NCBI RefSeq assembly: GCF_040954645.1
Contig: NC_092806.1
Coordinates: 160,514,328-160,578,327 of the forward strand
Length of the DNA stretch: 64,000 nt
Origin: Diabrotica undecimpunctata
Taxonomy: Eukaryota; Arthropoda; Insecta; Coleoptera; Chrysomelidae
Direction: 5' to 3'
This document shows positions 58,201-63,617 of this stretch, piece by piece. The position numbers and the translations under genes are program-made. Each line of letters starts with the position of its first letter. The stretch's first letter is position 1. The notes under the pieces were generated by a model. It saw only the letters and a list, made by a program, of their open reading frames with translations, did not search any database and was not told the origin of the DNA.

Positions 58201-60475
58201 ACTTCATTAACATGTTTAAAAAATAATTTAATTTCTGACGTCAACAAGATATCTTAATCTTTTTATCTAAAAAAAAAAAGCGTGGAAGGTAGGAAAAAAT
58301 GTGTTATTTAAGTAATTCAGTTTTGTTTGTTGCCAGTACGACATAAACGAGTCACTTTTACCAAAACTGTTTTGAATATTGCCAAATAGGTACAATTATT
58401 TTTAAAAATAGTTTAGCACATTATAGTTCTGAATTATAATTAATTTTAGTAGCATTACATCATTGCCAAAACATATTTACATGAAGCAATTCTTGTCCTG
58501 ATACACAAATTTACCAGAACTCGGAAAATTTATCGATAACACTTAGTAGGAAACTATTAGTAACATTTTTGACAATTATAAAAAGTTTAATTTCAGTTTA
58601 TAGTGAAAAATTATCATATTATTATTCATATACAAAAAATGTATACATTATCTTGAAATTGACACTGTTAGAACTATTTCAACATCTTTAAGATTTTGGT
58701 TTCCATTGTCGATTTCTGTATGTTTTCGAATATTTTAGAATTGGCAACAGTGGGTTTTTAATCAGAAATTTAATGCGTTTGGCAACATTGTTTTAGGTCC
58801 TTGTTTAGCCCCAATTCATTTCTAATCTAAAGCGAAAGGGTTCTATGAACGTTTAATTTGTTTTAGCTCAAGAACCTAACAGCGAGTGCGCCCAAAACAC
58901 GAACGGTTACAAGGTGTACGTTTGGGGCTTAAACGATAAGGACCAGCTGGGCGGAATGAAAGGTTCCAAAGTGAAACTACCCATACTCTCAGATTATCTA
59001 AGTCAGTTGAAGCCGATCCATATAGCAGGTGGATCAAAATCCTTGTTCATAGTATCGCAAGAAGGAAAACTATACGCCTGCGGGGAAGGGACAAACGGTA
59101 GGTTGGGTCTAGGACACAGCAATAACGTTCCGACCCCACGGCCTATACCGTTCTTAAGTCAGTACGTTATCAAGAAAGTGGCCGTACATTCGGGCGGCAA
59201 ACATGCCATGGCGCTGACTTTAGACGGCAAAGTATTCTCGTGGGGCGAAGGTGAAGACGGCAAGCTAGGGCATGGTAATAGACTGAATTTGGACAAACCA
59301 CGCATGATAGAGGCGTTAAGAAGCAAGAAGATCAGAGATATTGCTTGTGGCAGTTCACATTCGGCGGCGATTACTAGCAGCGGGGAGTTATTTTCGTGGG
59401 GATTAGGCGAGTATGGAAGGTTGGTATCGACTTCTTTAGTTTTTCTAAATTCTAAATTATTTCCTCACGTTATCCTTTATATTGATGTAAGGAAGTATTA
59501 TGAAACATTGATTAATACCGTATTTTATCCGGTTTTATTTCAGACTGGGTCATGGAGACAACGTGACTCAACTCAAACCAAAACTGGTAAAGACTCTCGT
59601 CGGCCATCGTATCGTCCAAGTGGCTTGTGGCAGTAGAGACGCTCAAACTCTGGCTCTATCGGATGAGGGTCTAGTTTTTTCGTGGGGAGACGGAGACTTT
59701 GGCAAATTGGGCAGAGGAGGTTCAGAAGGTTGCAACGTCCCTCACAACATCGAACGACTTAACACCTTGGGCGTTATACAAATCGAGTGTGGGGCTCAGT
59801 TTTCTTTGGCTTTAACTAAAGTTGGAGATATTTGGACGTGGGGTAAAGGGGACTATTTCAGGCTAGGGCATGGAACTGATCAGCATGTTCGAAAGCCGAC
59901 TGTGATTGACACTCTACGAGACAAAAAGGTAAGTTTGCTGTACAAATAATTATTTTGACGGAAAGTTTATATGTTATGCTTATTTACAGATAATTCATGT
60001 AGCTGTTGGTGCTTTGCACTGTCTTGCTGTAACAGAGAGCGGTCAAGTATTCGCCTGGGGCGACAACGACCACGGACAACAAGGCAACGGTACCACCGTT
60101 GTCAACAGAAAACCTGCTCTGGTCCACGGCTTAGAGGATGTTCACATCAACAGAGTAGCTTGCGGCAGCTCCCATTCAATCGCATGGACGTTGCAAGACA
60201 CTCAAACGGTTTCGAAAGTAGAACCTGTCATCTTTCCAGTAGCGAAAGATCCTCTCGGTTCGTCCATACTAGGTTTGTACGATGGCGAGAAACCTCCATT
60301 ACGATCGAAGGATAAAAACGCGCCTACCTTAAGCAGTATCGTGATGTCTCTGGAGAGTAATACTGCTAAACAGCATGCTCTACAACATATTTTGAACGCT
60401 ATGCACATACAGCAGCTAAGACAGGCCATCGTCAGAGCTCTGTGCAGTCATACCAACATAAAAAATAATGCCAAG
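19771..60475 (+). CDS. HERC2: HERC2, giant HECT/RLD E3 ubiquitin ligase (31 coding exons, 3' incomplete)
   Basis: Exons: 19771-19995, 20297-20468, 21535-21809, 21869-22086, 22830-23256, 25941-26151, 26223-26339, 26402-26495, 27481-27662, 27719-27897, 28627-28976, 30751-30850, 31078-31306, 31407-31614, 31779-32080, 32999-33348, 38296-38598, 38665-38847, 41430-41607, 42645-43289, 43349-43485, 45296-45928, 46398-46587, 49682-50433, 50743-50974, 52564-53895, 53952-54331, 57965-58154, 58867-59419, 59544-59928, 59990-60475. All junctions are GT-AG and in phase, with no internal stop, about 3406 codons. Human HERC2 reaches the same point at nearly the same residue number. In the family it ubiquitinates substrates through the C-terminal HECT domain and acts in DNA repair signalling, centrosome and trafficking roles. 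RLD3 and HECT are not here, so the gene runs past 64000. The start is chosen because [20 protein letters not shown] aligns with the HERC2 N-terminus. Confidence 0.96.
20469..21534. repeat. HERC2 intron 2 with about 4 units of a 125-145-bp satellite
   Basis: From about 20880 to 21460 the intron holds degenerate tandem units. Each has CTTTTATTTCCACCAAGAAG, GATAAAAAGTGACATTTTCT, a GTGATTTTGACAA block, an AGAGCTTCC block and TTCCTTTTCATAGATATG. Unit anchors fall near 21038, 21163, 21300 and 21440. The same family fills intron 5. The leading segment 20780-20850 also matches 23438-23485. Confidence 0.8.
22087..22829. other. HERC2 intron 4, no recognised feature
   Basis: 743 bp of AT-rich intron without repeats or coding remnants that I can identify. 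Confidence 0.6.
23400..25250. repeat. Satellite array in HERC2 intron 5 (about 12 units)
   Basis: The GATAAAAAGTGAC anchor recurs near 23710, 23854, 24035, 24173, 24233, 24370, 24514, 24575, 24718, 25030 and 25203. The usual spacing is about 140-145 bp, with some units shortened to about 60 bp. Units diverge by many substitutions, so the array is old. It is the same family as in intron 2. The rest of the intron, 25251-25940, is AT-rich with no recognised feature. Confidence 0.85.
25941..28976 (+). CDS. HERC2: HERC2 exons 6-11: RLD1 beta-propeller (residues about 440-816)
   Basis: Six exons encode the first RCC1-like domain. Repeat signatures are successive [44 protein letters not shown] and YTWGKGEGWRLG blocks, each followed by a CGS/CGA strand ([25 protein letters not shown]). 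The domain closes with [13 protein letters not shown]. RLDs are seven-bladed propellers that bind proteins; RLD1 of HERC proteins is known for adaptor or Ran-GEF-like roles, though no activity can be read here. Introns of 56-71 bp sit beside a 985-bp intron (26496-27480) that holds LINE and repeat debris. Confidence 0.95.
26519..26580 (-). repeat. Short dispersed repeat shared with 51873-51929
   Basis: TTCGACCGTTACTTGATGGA and the bases up to AATAAAACACTGAAA match 51873-51929 with only a few differences. The latter belongs to a Penelope-like terminal repeat, so this is probably a broken copy. Confidence 0.7.
26590..27440 (-). pseudogene. LINE C-terminal domain in HERC2 intron 8
   Basis: Minus-strand pieces, from upstream: [18 protein letters not shown] in one frame; [18 protein letters not shown] then [20 protein letters not shown], a zinc-knuckle-like C--C----ETI-H block; [20 protein letters not shown] then WDRTVLT; and a 116-codon frame ending [20 protein letters not shown] then [14 protein letters not shown]. 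This is the C-terminal part of a non-LTR polyprotein found in insects (IDVAVP-N-N---Y-EK--KY-DL and VPVVISATGVI). It is shifted and 5' truncated. Confidence 0.75.
27898..28626. other. HERC2 intron 10, no recognised feature
   Basis: 729-bp intron. A segment at 28205-28330 is richer in G+C and may be old repeat DNA, but I cannot assign it. Confidence 0.5.
28977..30750. other. HERC2 intron 11
   Basis: 1.77-kb intron. It contains the 401-bp MITE described separately. A segment 29466-29714 begins TGTAGGCTT and ends AAGCCTACA, with AATAAA signals inside. The TG...CA inverted ends recall a solo LTR, but no flanking duplication is present. Confidence 0.4.
29969..30369. mobile_element. 401-bp hAT-type MITE with exact 8-bp TSD
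   Basis: 28-bp terminal inverted repeats start CATCGAGCAAAAAGACAAAA at 29969 and are exactly complementary at 30342-30369. CCTATTAG flanks both sides (29961-29968, 30370-30377). The 8-bp duplication puts it with hAT-like non-autonomous elements. It carries no coding sequence. Confidence 0.9.
30751..32080 (+). CDS. HERC2: HERC2 exons 12-15 (residues about 817-1096)
   Basis: The helical linker after RLD1. The joined reading starts [20 protein letters not shown]. Exon 13 has the conserved [20 protein letters not shown]. Exon 14 has [20 protein letters not shown], the best HERC2 hallmark here. Exon 15 contains [20 protein letters not shown]. No catalytic motif is known for this part. Introns are 100-230 bp. 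The exon 11 donor is taken as CAA/GTAAGT, leaving phase 2. Confidence 0.92.
32190..32930. repeat. Degenerate tandem repeat in HERC2 intron 15
   Basis: Blocks GTACTTATTCACTTGGACCA, TCTTCAATC, CTTCGTATACAGCTTCTTTT, AAGCCACTTAATT and ATCATTTTTTGAGG recur in the same order. The ATACAGCTTCT anchor lies near 32375, 32681 and 32846. The spacing of about 165 bp, and about 305 (near twice), implies four or so diverged units. Confidence 0.7.
32999..38598 (+). CDS. HERC2: HERC2 exons 16-17: cytochrome b5-like domain (residues about 1097-1314)
   Basis: Exon 16 (32999-33348) ends in [20 protein letters not shown] then [10 protein letters not shown]. Exon 17 (38296-38598) continues [17 protein letters not shown], then [16 protein letters not shown]. 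The W-VI-KVYDV-DF core is the cytochrome b5 fold. The HPGG heme-ligand motif expected after it reads DNSSVNE instead, so heme binding is unlikely; human HERC2 lacks it too. The 4.95-kb intron between the exons is the main host of LINE insertions in this gene. Confidence 0.92.
33390..33835 (-). pseudogene. RTE LINE 3' end (copy 2 of 3)
   Basis: A 144-codon frame: [60 protein letters not shown], then [15 protein letters not shown]. This is the post-RT C-terminus of the insect endonuclease-reverse transcriptase (RTE) family. The 3' end at 33415-33440 is a run of ATCATCATATGATGATCATA, the family's trinucleotide tail. Confidence 0.85.
34265..34610 (-). pseudogene. RTE LINE 3' end (copy 3 of 3)
   Basis: It carries the same signature next to the 3' end (CCATTGCTGGACATAG-CTCCC on the + strand at 34288-34313) as copies 1 and 2. 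On the minus strand it reads [17 protein letters not shown] with stops downstream. It is more decayed than the 33390 copy and in the same orientation. Confidence 0.6.
34575..35030. repeat. 294-bp tandem duplication
   Basis: GAGTAATCGGCACTTAACGT and the following 22 bases at 34627 recur at 34921 with three differences. Similarity extends from about 34575/34868 to 34740/35030 with indels. Confidence 0.75.
35112..37866 (-). mobile_element. RNase H-bearing LINE, 5' truncated, 13-bp TSD
   Basis: Flanked by ACAATCGATACTA at 35099-35111 and 37867-37879. The 3' end at the left is a TAATC repeat tail (minus strand), a short-unit tail as in I-group LINEs. The element keeps the RT and RNase H domains and the C-terminal zinc-knuckle region but lacks the endonuclease and ORF1. 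It sits in HERC2 intron 16, antisense to the host gene. Confidence 0.92.
35202..37866 (-). pseudogene. LINE polyprotein: reverse transcriptase, RNase H, CCHC region
   Basis: The frame 37866-35797 reads through the RT: motif A is [20 protein letters not shown], then [20 protein letters not shown] and the catalytic box [11 protein letters not shown]. The RNase H start, [18 protein letters not shown], carries the first catalytic Asp. The protein then switches to the frame 35870-35202: [39 protein letters not shown] (last RNase H His/Asp) and [18 protein letters not shown], a zinc knuckle. At the switch the SDSQAA segment that holds another RNase H Asp is missing, so a small deletion shifted the frame. 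Codons upstream of 37866 in the open frame are host DNA. Clade: I/R1/LOA-like by RNase H; exact clade not settled. Confidence 0.88.
37912..38213. repeat. Duplicated 55-75-bp motif, second copy with extra hairpin
   Basis: TTTTTTAATTTATTCACCGA...GATAGTCCAGTCAAATTGGG (37912-37966) is repeated at 38141-38213. The second copy has extra bases forming a perfect hairpin, ATCGTAAATG-TT-CATTTACGAT (38167-38188). Confidence 0.75.
38665..43485 (+). CDS. HERC2: HERC2 exons 18-21 (residues about 1315-1695)
   Basis: Exon 18 (38665-38847) is a polar linker ending [21 protein letters not shown] sequence. Exon 19 (41430-41607) has [20 protein letters not shown], matching human HPVEEVGRLLLCCLLKHED. Exon 20 (42645-43289) has [20 protein letters not shown] then [20 protein letters not shown], followed by a charged, probably disordered stretch rich in Ser, Lys and Glu (residues about 1530-1645). 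Exon 21 (43349-43485) follows a 59-bp intron. Exon 20 joins as IIEA-Y-AIQSSVK across a phase-1 junction; an overlapping frame that starts with an ATG in the intron is not the start. Confidence 0.9.
38848..41429. other. HERC2 intron 18
   Basis: 2.58-kb intron. No coding remnants are recognised. It contains a pair of inverted 19-20-bp repeats (40555-40573 and 40929-40948) enclosing a G+C-rich, CpG-containing segment around 40780-40900. Confidence 0.5.
40555..40948. repeat. Inverted repeat pair enclosing 394 bp
   Basis: ATTTTACGTGACAACGTCT at the left is matched by AGACGTTGTCACGTCAAAAT at the right, inverted with a one-base indel. It is possibly a small non-autonomous DNA element; no target duplication found. 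The interior has a short hairpin, GAGAGAG...CTCTCTC, near 40812-40855. Confidence 0.5.
41721..41760. repeat. 40-bp perfect hairpin in HERC2 intron 19
   Basis: GTATTAAATAAATAGTA pairs exactly with TACTATTTATTTAATAC around a CAATAT loop. It is AT-only apart from three G/C pairs. The remainder of the intron 41608-42644 has no recognised feature. Confidence 0.85.
43655..44440. repeat. Degenerate ACGT-rich minisatellite plus conserved tail (copy 2)
   Basis: 43655-44300 is built of roughly 20-25-bp variants of GTCACGTATTATGTCAAAAC. At 44407-44437 TTCTTATGGGATTTAACATG then CGAAATGAG matches the tail of copy 1 near 17195-17222. The short open frames here are by-products of the repeats. Confidence 0.75.
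45090..45240 (-). pseudogene. Possible LINE 3' end
   Basis: The + strand shows ATCATTATCATCATCAGTGA followed by CATCACAGCTCATTGTGAGC, resembling the trinucleotide-tailed 3' end of an RTE-like LINE in minus orientation. Too little coding sequence is left to confirm it. The intron before it (44441-45089) has no recognised feature. Confidence 0.3.
45296..46587 (+). CDS. HERC2: HERC2 exons 22-23: helical region and MIB/HERC2 domain (residues about 1696-1969)
   Basis: Exon 22 (45296-45928) includes [16 protein letters not shown] and ends [19 protein letters not shown]. Exon 23 (46398-46587) begins [20 protein letters not shown] then [20 protein letters not shown]. Together they form a MIB/HERC2 domain (about residues 1890-1955), a small beta-barrel that in Mind bomb proteins binds substrate tails. 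The exon ends with an acidic stretch, [11 protein letters not shown]. The 469-bp intron between the exons is free of recognised repeats. Confidence 0.93.
47501..48766 (-). mobile_element. 5'-truncated LINE with 10-bp TSD
   Basis: TCAATATAAT lies on both sides (47491-47500, 48767-48776). On the minus strand the element starts within the RT domain ([16 protein letters not shown]) and ends with a GAAGAAGAAG tail. It is the longest member here of the family also seen at 11664-12290 and 13811-14311. Confidence 0.92.
47509..48766 (-). CDS. LINE reverse transcriptase, open but N-terminally truncated
   Basis: About 420 codons without a stop. Landmarks are [15 protein letters not shown], motif [41 protein letters not shown] and the catalytic box [12 protein letters not shown] (FADD type). 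Then come [47 protein letters not shown] and [14 protein letters not shown]. The open frame extends to 48801 with an ATG, but codons beyond 48766 belong to the target repeat. The lack of stops suggests a young insertion. The endonuclease is missing. Confidence 0.9.
48896..48967 (-). tRNA. tRNA-Asp(GTC), probably a pseudogene or tRNA-derived copy
   Basis: Minus strand, 72 nt. The acceptor stem TCCTCGG pairs with TCGGGGA (two wobbles). The anticodon loop CTGTCAC carries GTC for Asp. The T arm is GGTTCGATTCC with an intact B box, and the D arm is A-box-like. One C-A mismatch in the anticodon stem and one in the T stem (both as if from G-to-A change) are not in the usual insect tRNA-Asp. It sits between a tandem repeat and a TA microsatellite inside a TIR-bounded block, so it was likely carried there. 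Confidence 0.75.
49128..49220. repeat. (TA)n microsatellite
   Basis: About 60 bp of uninterrupted TA dinucleotides (49158-49220) preceded by imperfect TA-rich sequence. Confidence 0.92.
49682..50974 (+). CDS. HERC2: HERC2 exons 24-25 (residues about 1970-2297)
   Basis: Exon 24 (49682-50433) encodes an alpha-helical stretch with [20 protein letters not shown] and [20 protein letters not shown], matching human LGFVRSIALTPQVCGAL and VVALLRTLHSLTQWN. Exon 25 (50743-50974) begins [20 protein letters not shown], a conserved small beta-domain block. The acceptor is TTACAG before GTTGATGG at 50743. An upstream CTGCAG at 50711-50720 also looks like an acceptor but breaks the frame. A shorter ATG-starting frame covering exon 25 is an artefact. 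Confidence 0.92.
50975..51869. other. Left part of HERC2 intron 25
   Basis: No coding remnants assigned. TTCTTCTTCTTCTAGTACC at 51708-51726 looks like the inverted 3' tail of a GAAGAA-ended LINE, but its coding part is not recognisable. Confidence 0.4.
51870..52340 (-). mobile_element. Penelope-like element 3' end: GIY-YIG tail and terminal repeat
   Basis: Minus strand: [13 protein letters not shown], a GIY-YIG endonuclease motif, then after a frameshift [20 protein letters not shown] and [19 protein letters not shown], then [20 protein letters not shown] and a tail. This is the C-terminus of a Penelope-like polyprotein. Downstream (lower coordinates) is a probable terminal repeat with a hammerhead-like CTTGAGAAAGGCATTTTGCC-GAAAC motif (complement of 51975-52000) and the segment 51873-51929 that recurs in intron 8. 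The RT is absent. Confidence 0.7.
52564..53895 (+). CDS. HERC2: HERC2 exon 26: UBA-like, CPH, MIB-like and ZZ domains (residues about 2298-2741)
   Basis: A single 1332-bp exon. After [20 protein letters not shown] comes a UBA-like segment, [20 protein letters not shown] (about 2451-2495), and an acidic linker with [20 protein letters not shown]. The CPH domain follows (about 2548-2618): [20 protein letters not shown] then [15 protein letters not shown]; in relatives CPH binds p53-family partners. Next is a MIB-like block ([20 protein letters not shown]) and a ZZ zinc finger (about 2693-2736) with CNGC, CKTC and CDNC cysteine pairs and HRHSF. All expected ZZ ligands are present. The exon ends in phase 1 at RIDEPG. 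Confidence 0.96.
53952..58154 (+). CDS. HERC2: HERC2 exons 27-28: DOC/APC10 domain (residues about 2742-2931)
   Basis: Exon 27 (53952-54331) carries [20 protein letters not shown] then [20 protein letters not shown] and [17 protein letters not shown], the jelly-roll DOC fold related to APC10, known for ligand recognition. Exon 28 (57965-58154) completes it: [20 protein letters not shown] then IHGITITG. Its acceptor is TTCTAG at 57961-57964, which gives the frame aligning with human YHRYIEIAIKQCRSSGIDC. The 3.6-kb intron between them holds a degenerate tandem array split by a 2.2-kb hAT. Confidence 0.93.
55046..57250. mobile_element. hAT transposon, 2205 bp, 8-bp TSD
   Basis: TAAAGCTCGGATT at the left end (55046) is inverted at the right end (57238-57250). 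TAAATAAC is duplicated on both sides (55038-55045, 57251-57258). AGGC-containing hexamers (AAAGGC, AAAAAGGCA) recur several times near both ends and are probable subterminal transposase-binding repeats. The length is close to full for a small hAT, and the minus-strand interior encodes most of a transposase. Confidence 0.95.
55284..56930 (-). pseudogene. hAT transposase, nearly full length, frameshifted
   Basis: In order on the minus strand: [15 protein letters not shown], a BED-like zinc finger start (about 56770); [40 protein letters not shown], with the first catalytic Asp region; [14 protein letters not shown] then [37 protein letters not shown], the RW block; [20 protein letters not shown]; and the dimerisation end [20 protein letters not shown], with the catalytic Glu context. 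Pieces fall in all three frames; several shifts coincide with runs of A/T (for example near 55745-55752 and 55829-55838). These could be decay or assembly errors. Confidence 0.88.
58155..58866. other. HERC2 intron 28, no recognised feature
   Basis: 712-bp AT-rich intron without identifiable repeats or remnants. Confidence 0.6.
58867..60475 (+). CDS. HERC2: HERC2 exons 29-31: RLD2 beta-propeller (residues about 2932-3406)
   Basis: The best conserved part of the window. [20 protein letters not shown] opens the propeller at about residue 2945. Further blades: [50 protein letters not shown] (formed across the exon 29/30 junction), [34 protein letters not shown] and [20 protein letters not shown]. 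It closes with [11 protein letters not shown] at about 3315. RLD2 of HERC2 is a protein-interaction module. Exon 31 continues past it with [20 protein letters not shown], then a clean GTAAGA donor at 60476. Exon 29 uses an unusual donor, AAG/GTTGGT. Confidence 0.96.
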
Positions 60476-61088
60476 GTAAGAATTTCTCATATATTATTAC
60501 TAAATAGTCTACATATTATAGCTTTTCGCGTATATATTGAGTATATCGCAAATATTTACTCTGACGAATTGCCATTTAAGATTAAGAAGCATATAAAGAT
60601 GATATTTGTTTGCAAAAATTAAATTCTTCAGAGAAAAGTCTTCAAACTAGAACAGTACTTAAATAATTTCGTAAAAACATAAATTCGAAGAAATAAATTG
60701 CATCTAAAAAAGTAGTCTTTGGATTTAAATAGGAAAGCAATTATCGCTTTCCCGACAAAACCAACCGTGTATGACTGAATTATGTCATTGATTCTTCCTA
60801 GTTGTAATTTATTTAGCAGTAAAATATTTAGCAAGCAACATGGTCAGCTCTCTGAATAACATATGATCTGTGCTACGTTCCAAGTCGGTTGCATTGCTTA
60901 CCTCATTTTGGACTTAATTGTCAGGAAAGTTGATTTTGTCCTATTTTCTAAACGAAATATTTTAAAGTTGACATAGCTAAGTAAACGGTAATACAATTTT
61001 TATGGATAGGTGAGTGAGGAACGGTAAGACACTCGAAGGGAATCTTAGATTGTTATTCCTGTAATAGACGAAGTCTACATTTGTTCTA
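60476..61088 (+). other. HERC2 intron 31, left part
   Basis: Follows the exon 31 donor. No HERC2 exon is recognisable from here to 64000, so the intron is at least 3.5 kb and the next exon (towards RLD3) is outside the window. Confidence 0.6.
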
Positions 61089-63617
61089 ATAGGGATGTTC
61101 ACTAATTTTTAAATATAGTTAAATTCAATTAAATTCAATAGATTATAAAATATATAAAAATATAGTAAACATGAAATTGTTTAAAAATATATATTTTTTA
61201 AGATAAATCAATTCTTAATTTTAATTTTGATGGAGGCTAGAAAAACGGCTCCTCGCAGCGAGGCTACGGTGTGTGACGTCAGCAGTCGTATCGACAACTT
61301 GTTGTGTATATGTATTTACGAAGTGTAACCAGTTCTTTAAGTATTTATACAGTGATAATTAAGCCAAATAAGTGGTGTTTGCTACAAAGAGAGGGAAAAA
61401 CTAGAAAAGGCCGTTATTATGCAAGTTAGAAAAAAAATAAATGCAAATATCTGTACCTCGAAAGGAATCAACACTATGTTCATTTTTAAAACTTTACAGG
61501 AGAGCAGTTTTAAACTTTTTTTCACCAAAAAGTATTATTGCTGCAGCTATTTATTGAGATATCGAAACAATATTTTAATGGAACATTCTGTTTATTGTTA
61601 TTTACATAATACATTTGTTATAATTAAAAACAAATTTGTTCCTGTGTTTTTTAACCCTTTTAACGGACATGGTGTTGTATCCATATCCATCTAATAAGGT
61701 TATTCAATTAAAAAACTACAATCCTATTTGACTTTTACTGACAAAATTTATTTAACCATACAATTTACCTTTACAAATACAAATAATACATCTATGTATT
61801 TAACCAAAATGGCATTTTAGGTACAAACCACTCAGTCATCCTCAAGTAAGTCTCCTTCTGGATAGTCACTATTAGTATTACTAGTAGGTATGCTTTAAGT
61901 TTTGATAAAAATCATAGCAAAATGTAGGAACATATGACAGTAATGCCAATAGATCGTTATACGTTTGTTGTGATATAAGTATTGGACTTTGTGATACCAG
62001 TTGCAAATCTTTTGGCAATGTAAGGTGTCGCCTTCGAAACCTAACAAGGTCAATCTCCTGGTTTTTGTCATGAAAATTACTTTTTAAAAACAGAGTTTCA
62101 ATGCTGTTTTGCTTAACTTGCAGTTAAACACAGTTTGACAGAAGAACTTGTTGTTTGTTACTGTCTCTTTTCTATTAATCAAAGGCGGATTTTAAGATGT
62201 TTTGACATCATACAAAGACCTTAAATTTTTAAAATCTTCTAGTTCCATATTATGTACGGTATATTTCATTGAGGTTTGTCTGACTAACTGCTGCCAGTCC
62301 CAGGGCGTGTAAATAGAAATGTTAAGTTTTTTCTCTTTCGCTCTATCAGCGCATGGACAGTGTCCGCCTCCATGTGGGTATTACTCTTTAGTAGAAACTT
62401 CTGGATGATAATTTTTACTTTTTTAAACAATTATTAATGCTAACATTTTTATTCTGGCCGTAACATTTGTAAGACCATAGTATGATTTCTTCTATGTTAC
62501 TGTCAGGAATGACGGTATCTGCCCATTTTAGTAATGCAGATCTTATTTCATTTCGACTACGAATAGTTTATCAAAACTTTTGTCTACATCAGACTGATCT
62601 TCGTTATCAAAACTCAAGGCATCTCTAATAATATGCTCTTCAGTTTAAACATCATTGCTTGGTGTATTACTTGATTCTGAAATTAAACAAGGCGTATAAT
62701 ATTGGTTGTAAAAGATTTAATAATATTGCTAGTCTAAGATTGGTATTAAATCACTACATTACCCTTTTGAGGTTATGTTTTTTAATAATTTAAAAATAAT
62801 GAGCAAAAAGGTAGCTTACCTGTAAATGCAGTAGAAGAATTTGCAGAACTTTTTAATAGGTACTTTAAGAATCTTTCTCCTACGAGAATTATGGTTCATT
62901 GTTCTTATTATTAGTAACAAACCACATTGGCATTTATGGTGTAAACACACCATAAATGGCAAAAGTATTATTATTAGATCACTAACAGTTTACCTCTCAT
63001 CATAGAGATATGCGCGGCGGTAATTCACATGCGTAGAGGGACAAAACATTAAGTTCACATGGCGTTTTATCCCTCTAAGTAAAAATGAACTTAATGTTCG
63101 TTAAAGGTCACTTTCTTCTCACCTAGTGCTCTATTCCTTTATATAAAGTTTGTTAATTATTAGTCTGTAAAAGTGTTAAAATTGAAAAAATTTACATAGT
63201 GTTGTATCCCTCCGAGGTACAGATATAAAAACCTGTGGTTTGACAATTTTAAGTGAATATGGTGTTAAATTGTTTGTAACTGTAATAAAAATCTTCTCAG
63301 AATTGTTTTTAGATGTATTTAGACACCCAGGAACAAAACACCAATTATTTGGCTTCTTTATCAGTGATTAAATACTTAAAGAACTGGTCACACTTCGTAA
63401 ATATGTATACAAAACAAGTTGTCGATACGACTGCTGACGTCACACACCGTAGCCTCGCTGCGAGGAGCCGTTTTTCTAGCCTCCATCAGAATTGAAATTA
63501 AGAATTGATTTATCTTAAGAAATATATATTTTTAAACAATTTTATGTTGGCTATGTTTTTATATATGTTATAACCTATTGAATTTAACAATATTTAAAAA
63601 TTAGTGAACATCCCTAT
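61089..63617. mobile_element. 2.5-kb element with about 265-bp terminal inverted repeats
   Basis: 61089 to about 61355 is matched by the complement of about 63353 to 63617, with scattered substitutions and indels. The tips read ATAGGGATGTTCACTAATTT, and both sides are flanked by TA. Each arm contains GGAGGCTAGAAAAACGGCTC, GCAGCGAGGCTACGGTGTGT and a CRE-like TGACGTCA. The interior (minus strand, about 62690-61950) has remnants of a protein. The class is uncertain: TA duplication suggests a Tc1-like or other TA-targeting group, but the protein pieces are not typical of mariner. Confidence 0.85.
61950..62700 (-). pseudogene. Remnant of an unclassified transposon protein
   Basis: Minus-strand pieces: EEIILWSYKCYGQNKNVSIN, then MEADTVHALIERKRKN, then in a shifted frame ISIYTPWDWQQLVRQTSMKY and TVHNMELEDFKNLRSLYDVK. 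I recall similar W-DNC-GQNKN / HMEADSVH-IE / YTP-DWQ-LVR blocks from uncharacterised insect proteins thought to be transposon-borne. In this copy the presumed acidic residue of the DNC motif reads Tyr. Too frameshifted to be functional. Confidence 0.5.

Noticed and set aside
60202..60429. Minus-strand Cys-rich frame
   Set aside because: Antisense of HERC2 exon 31.
61419..61694. Plus-strand 91-codon frame inside the long-TIR element
   Set aside because: AT-rich, hydrophobic and without similarity to anything recognisable; the credible protein pieces lie on the opposite strand.
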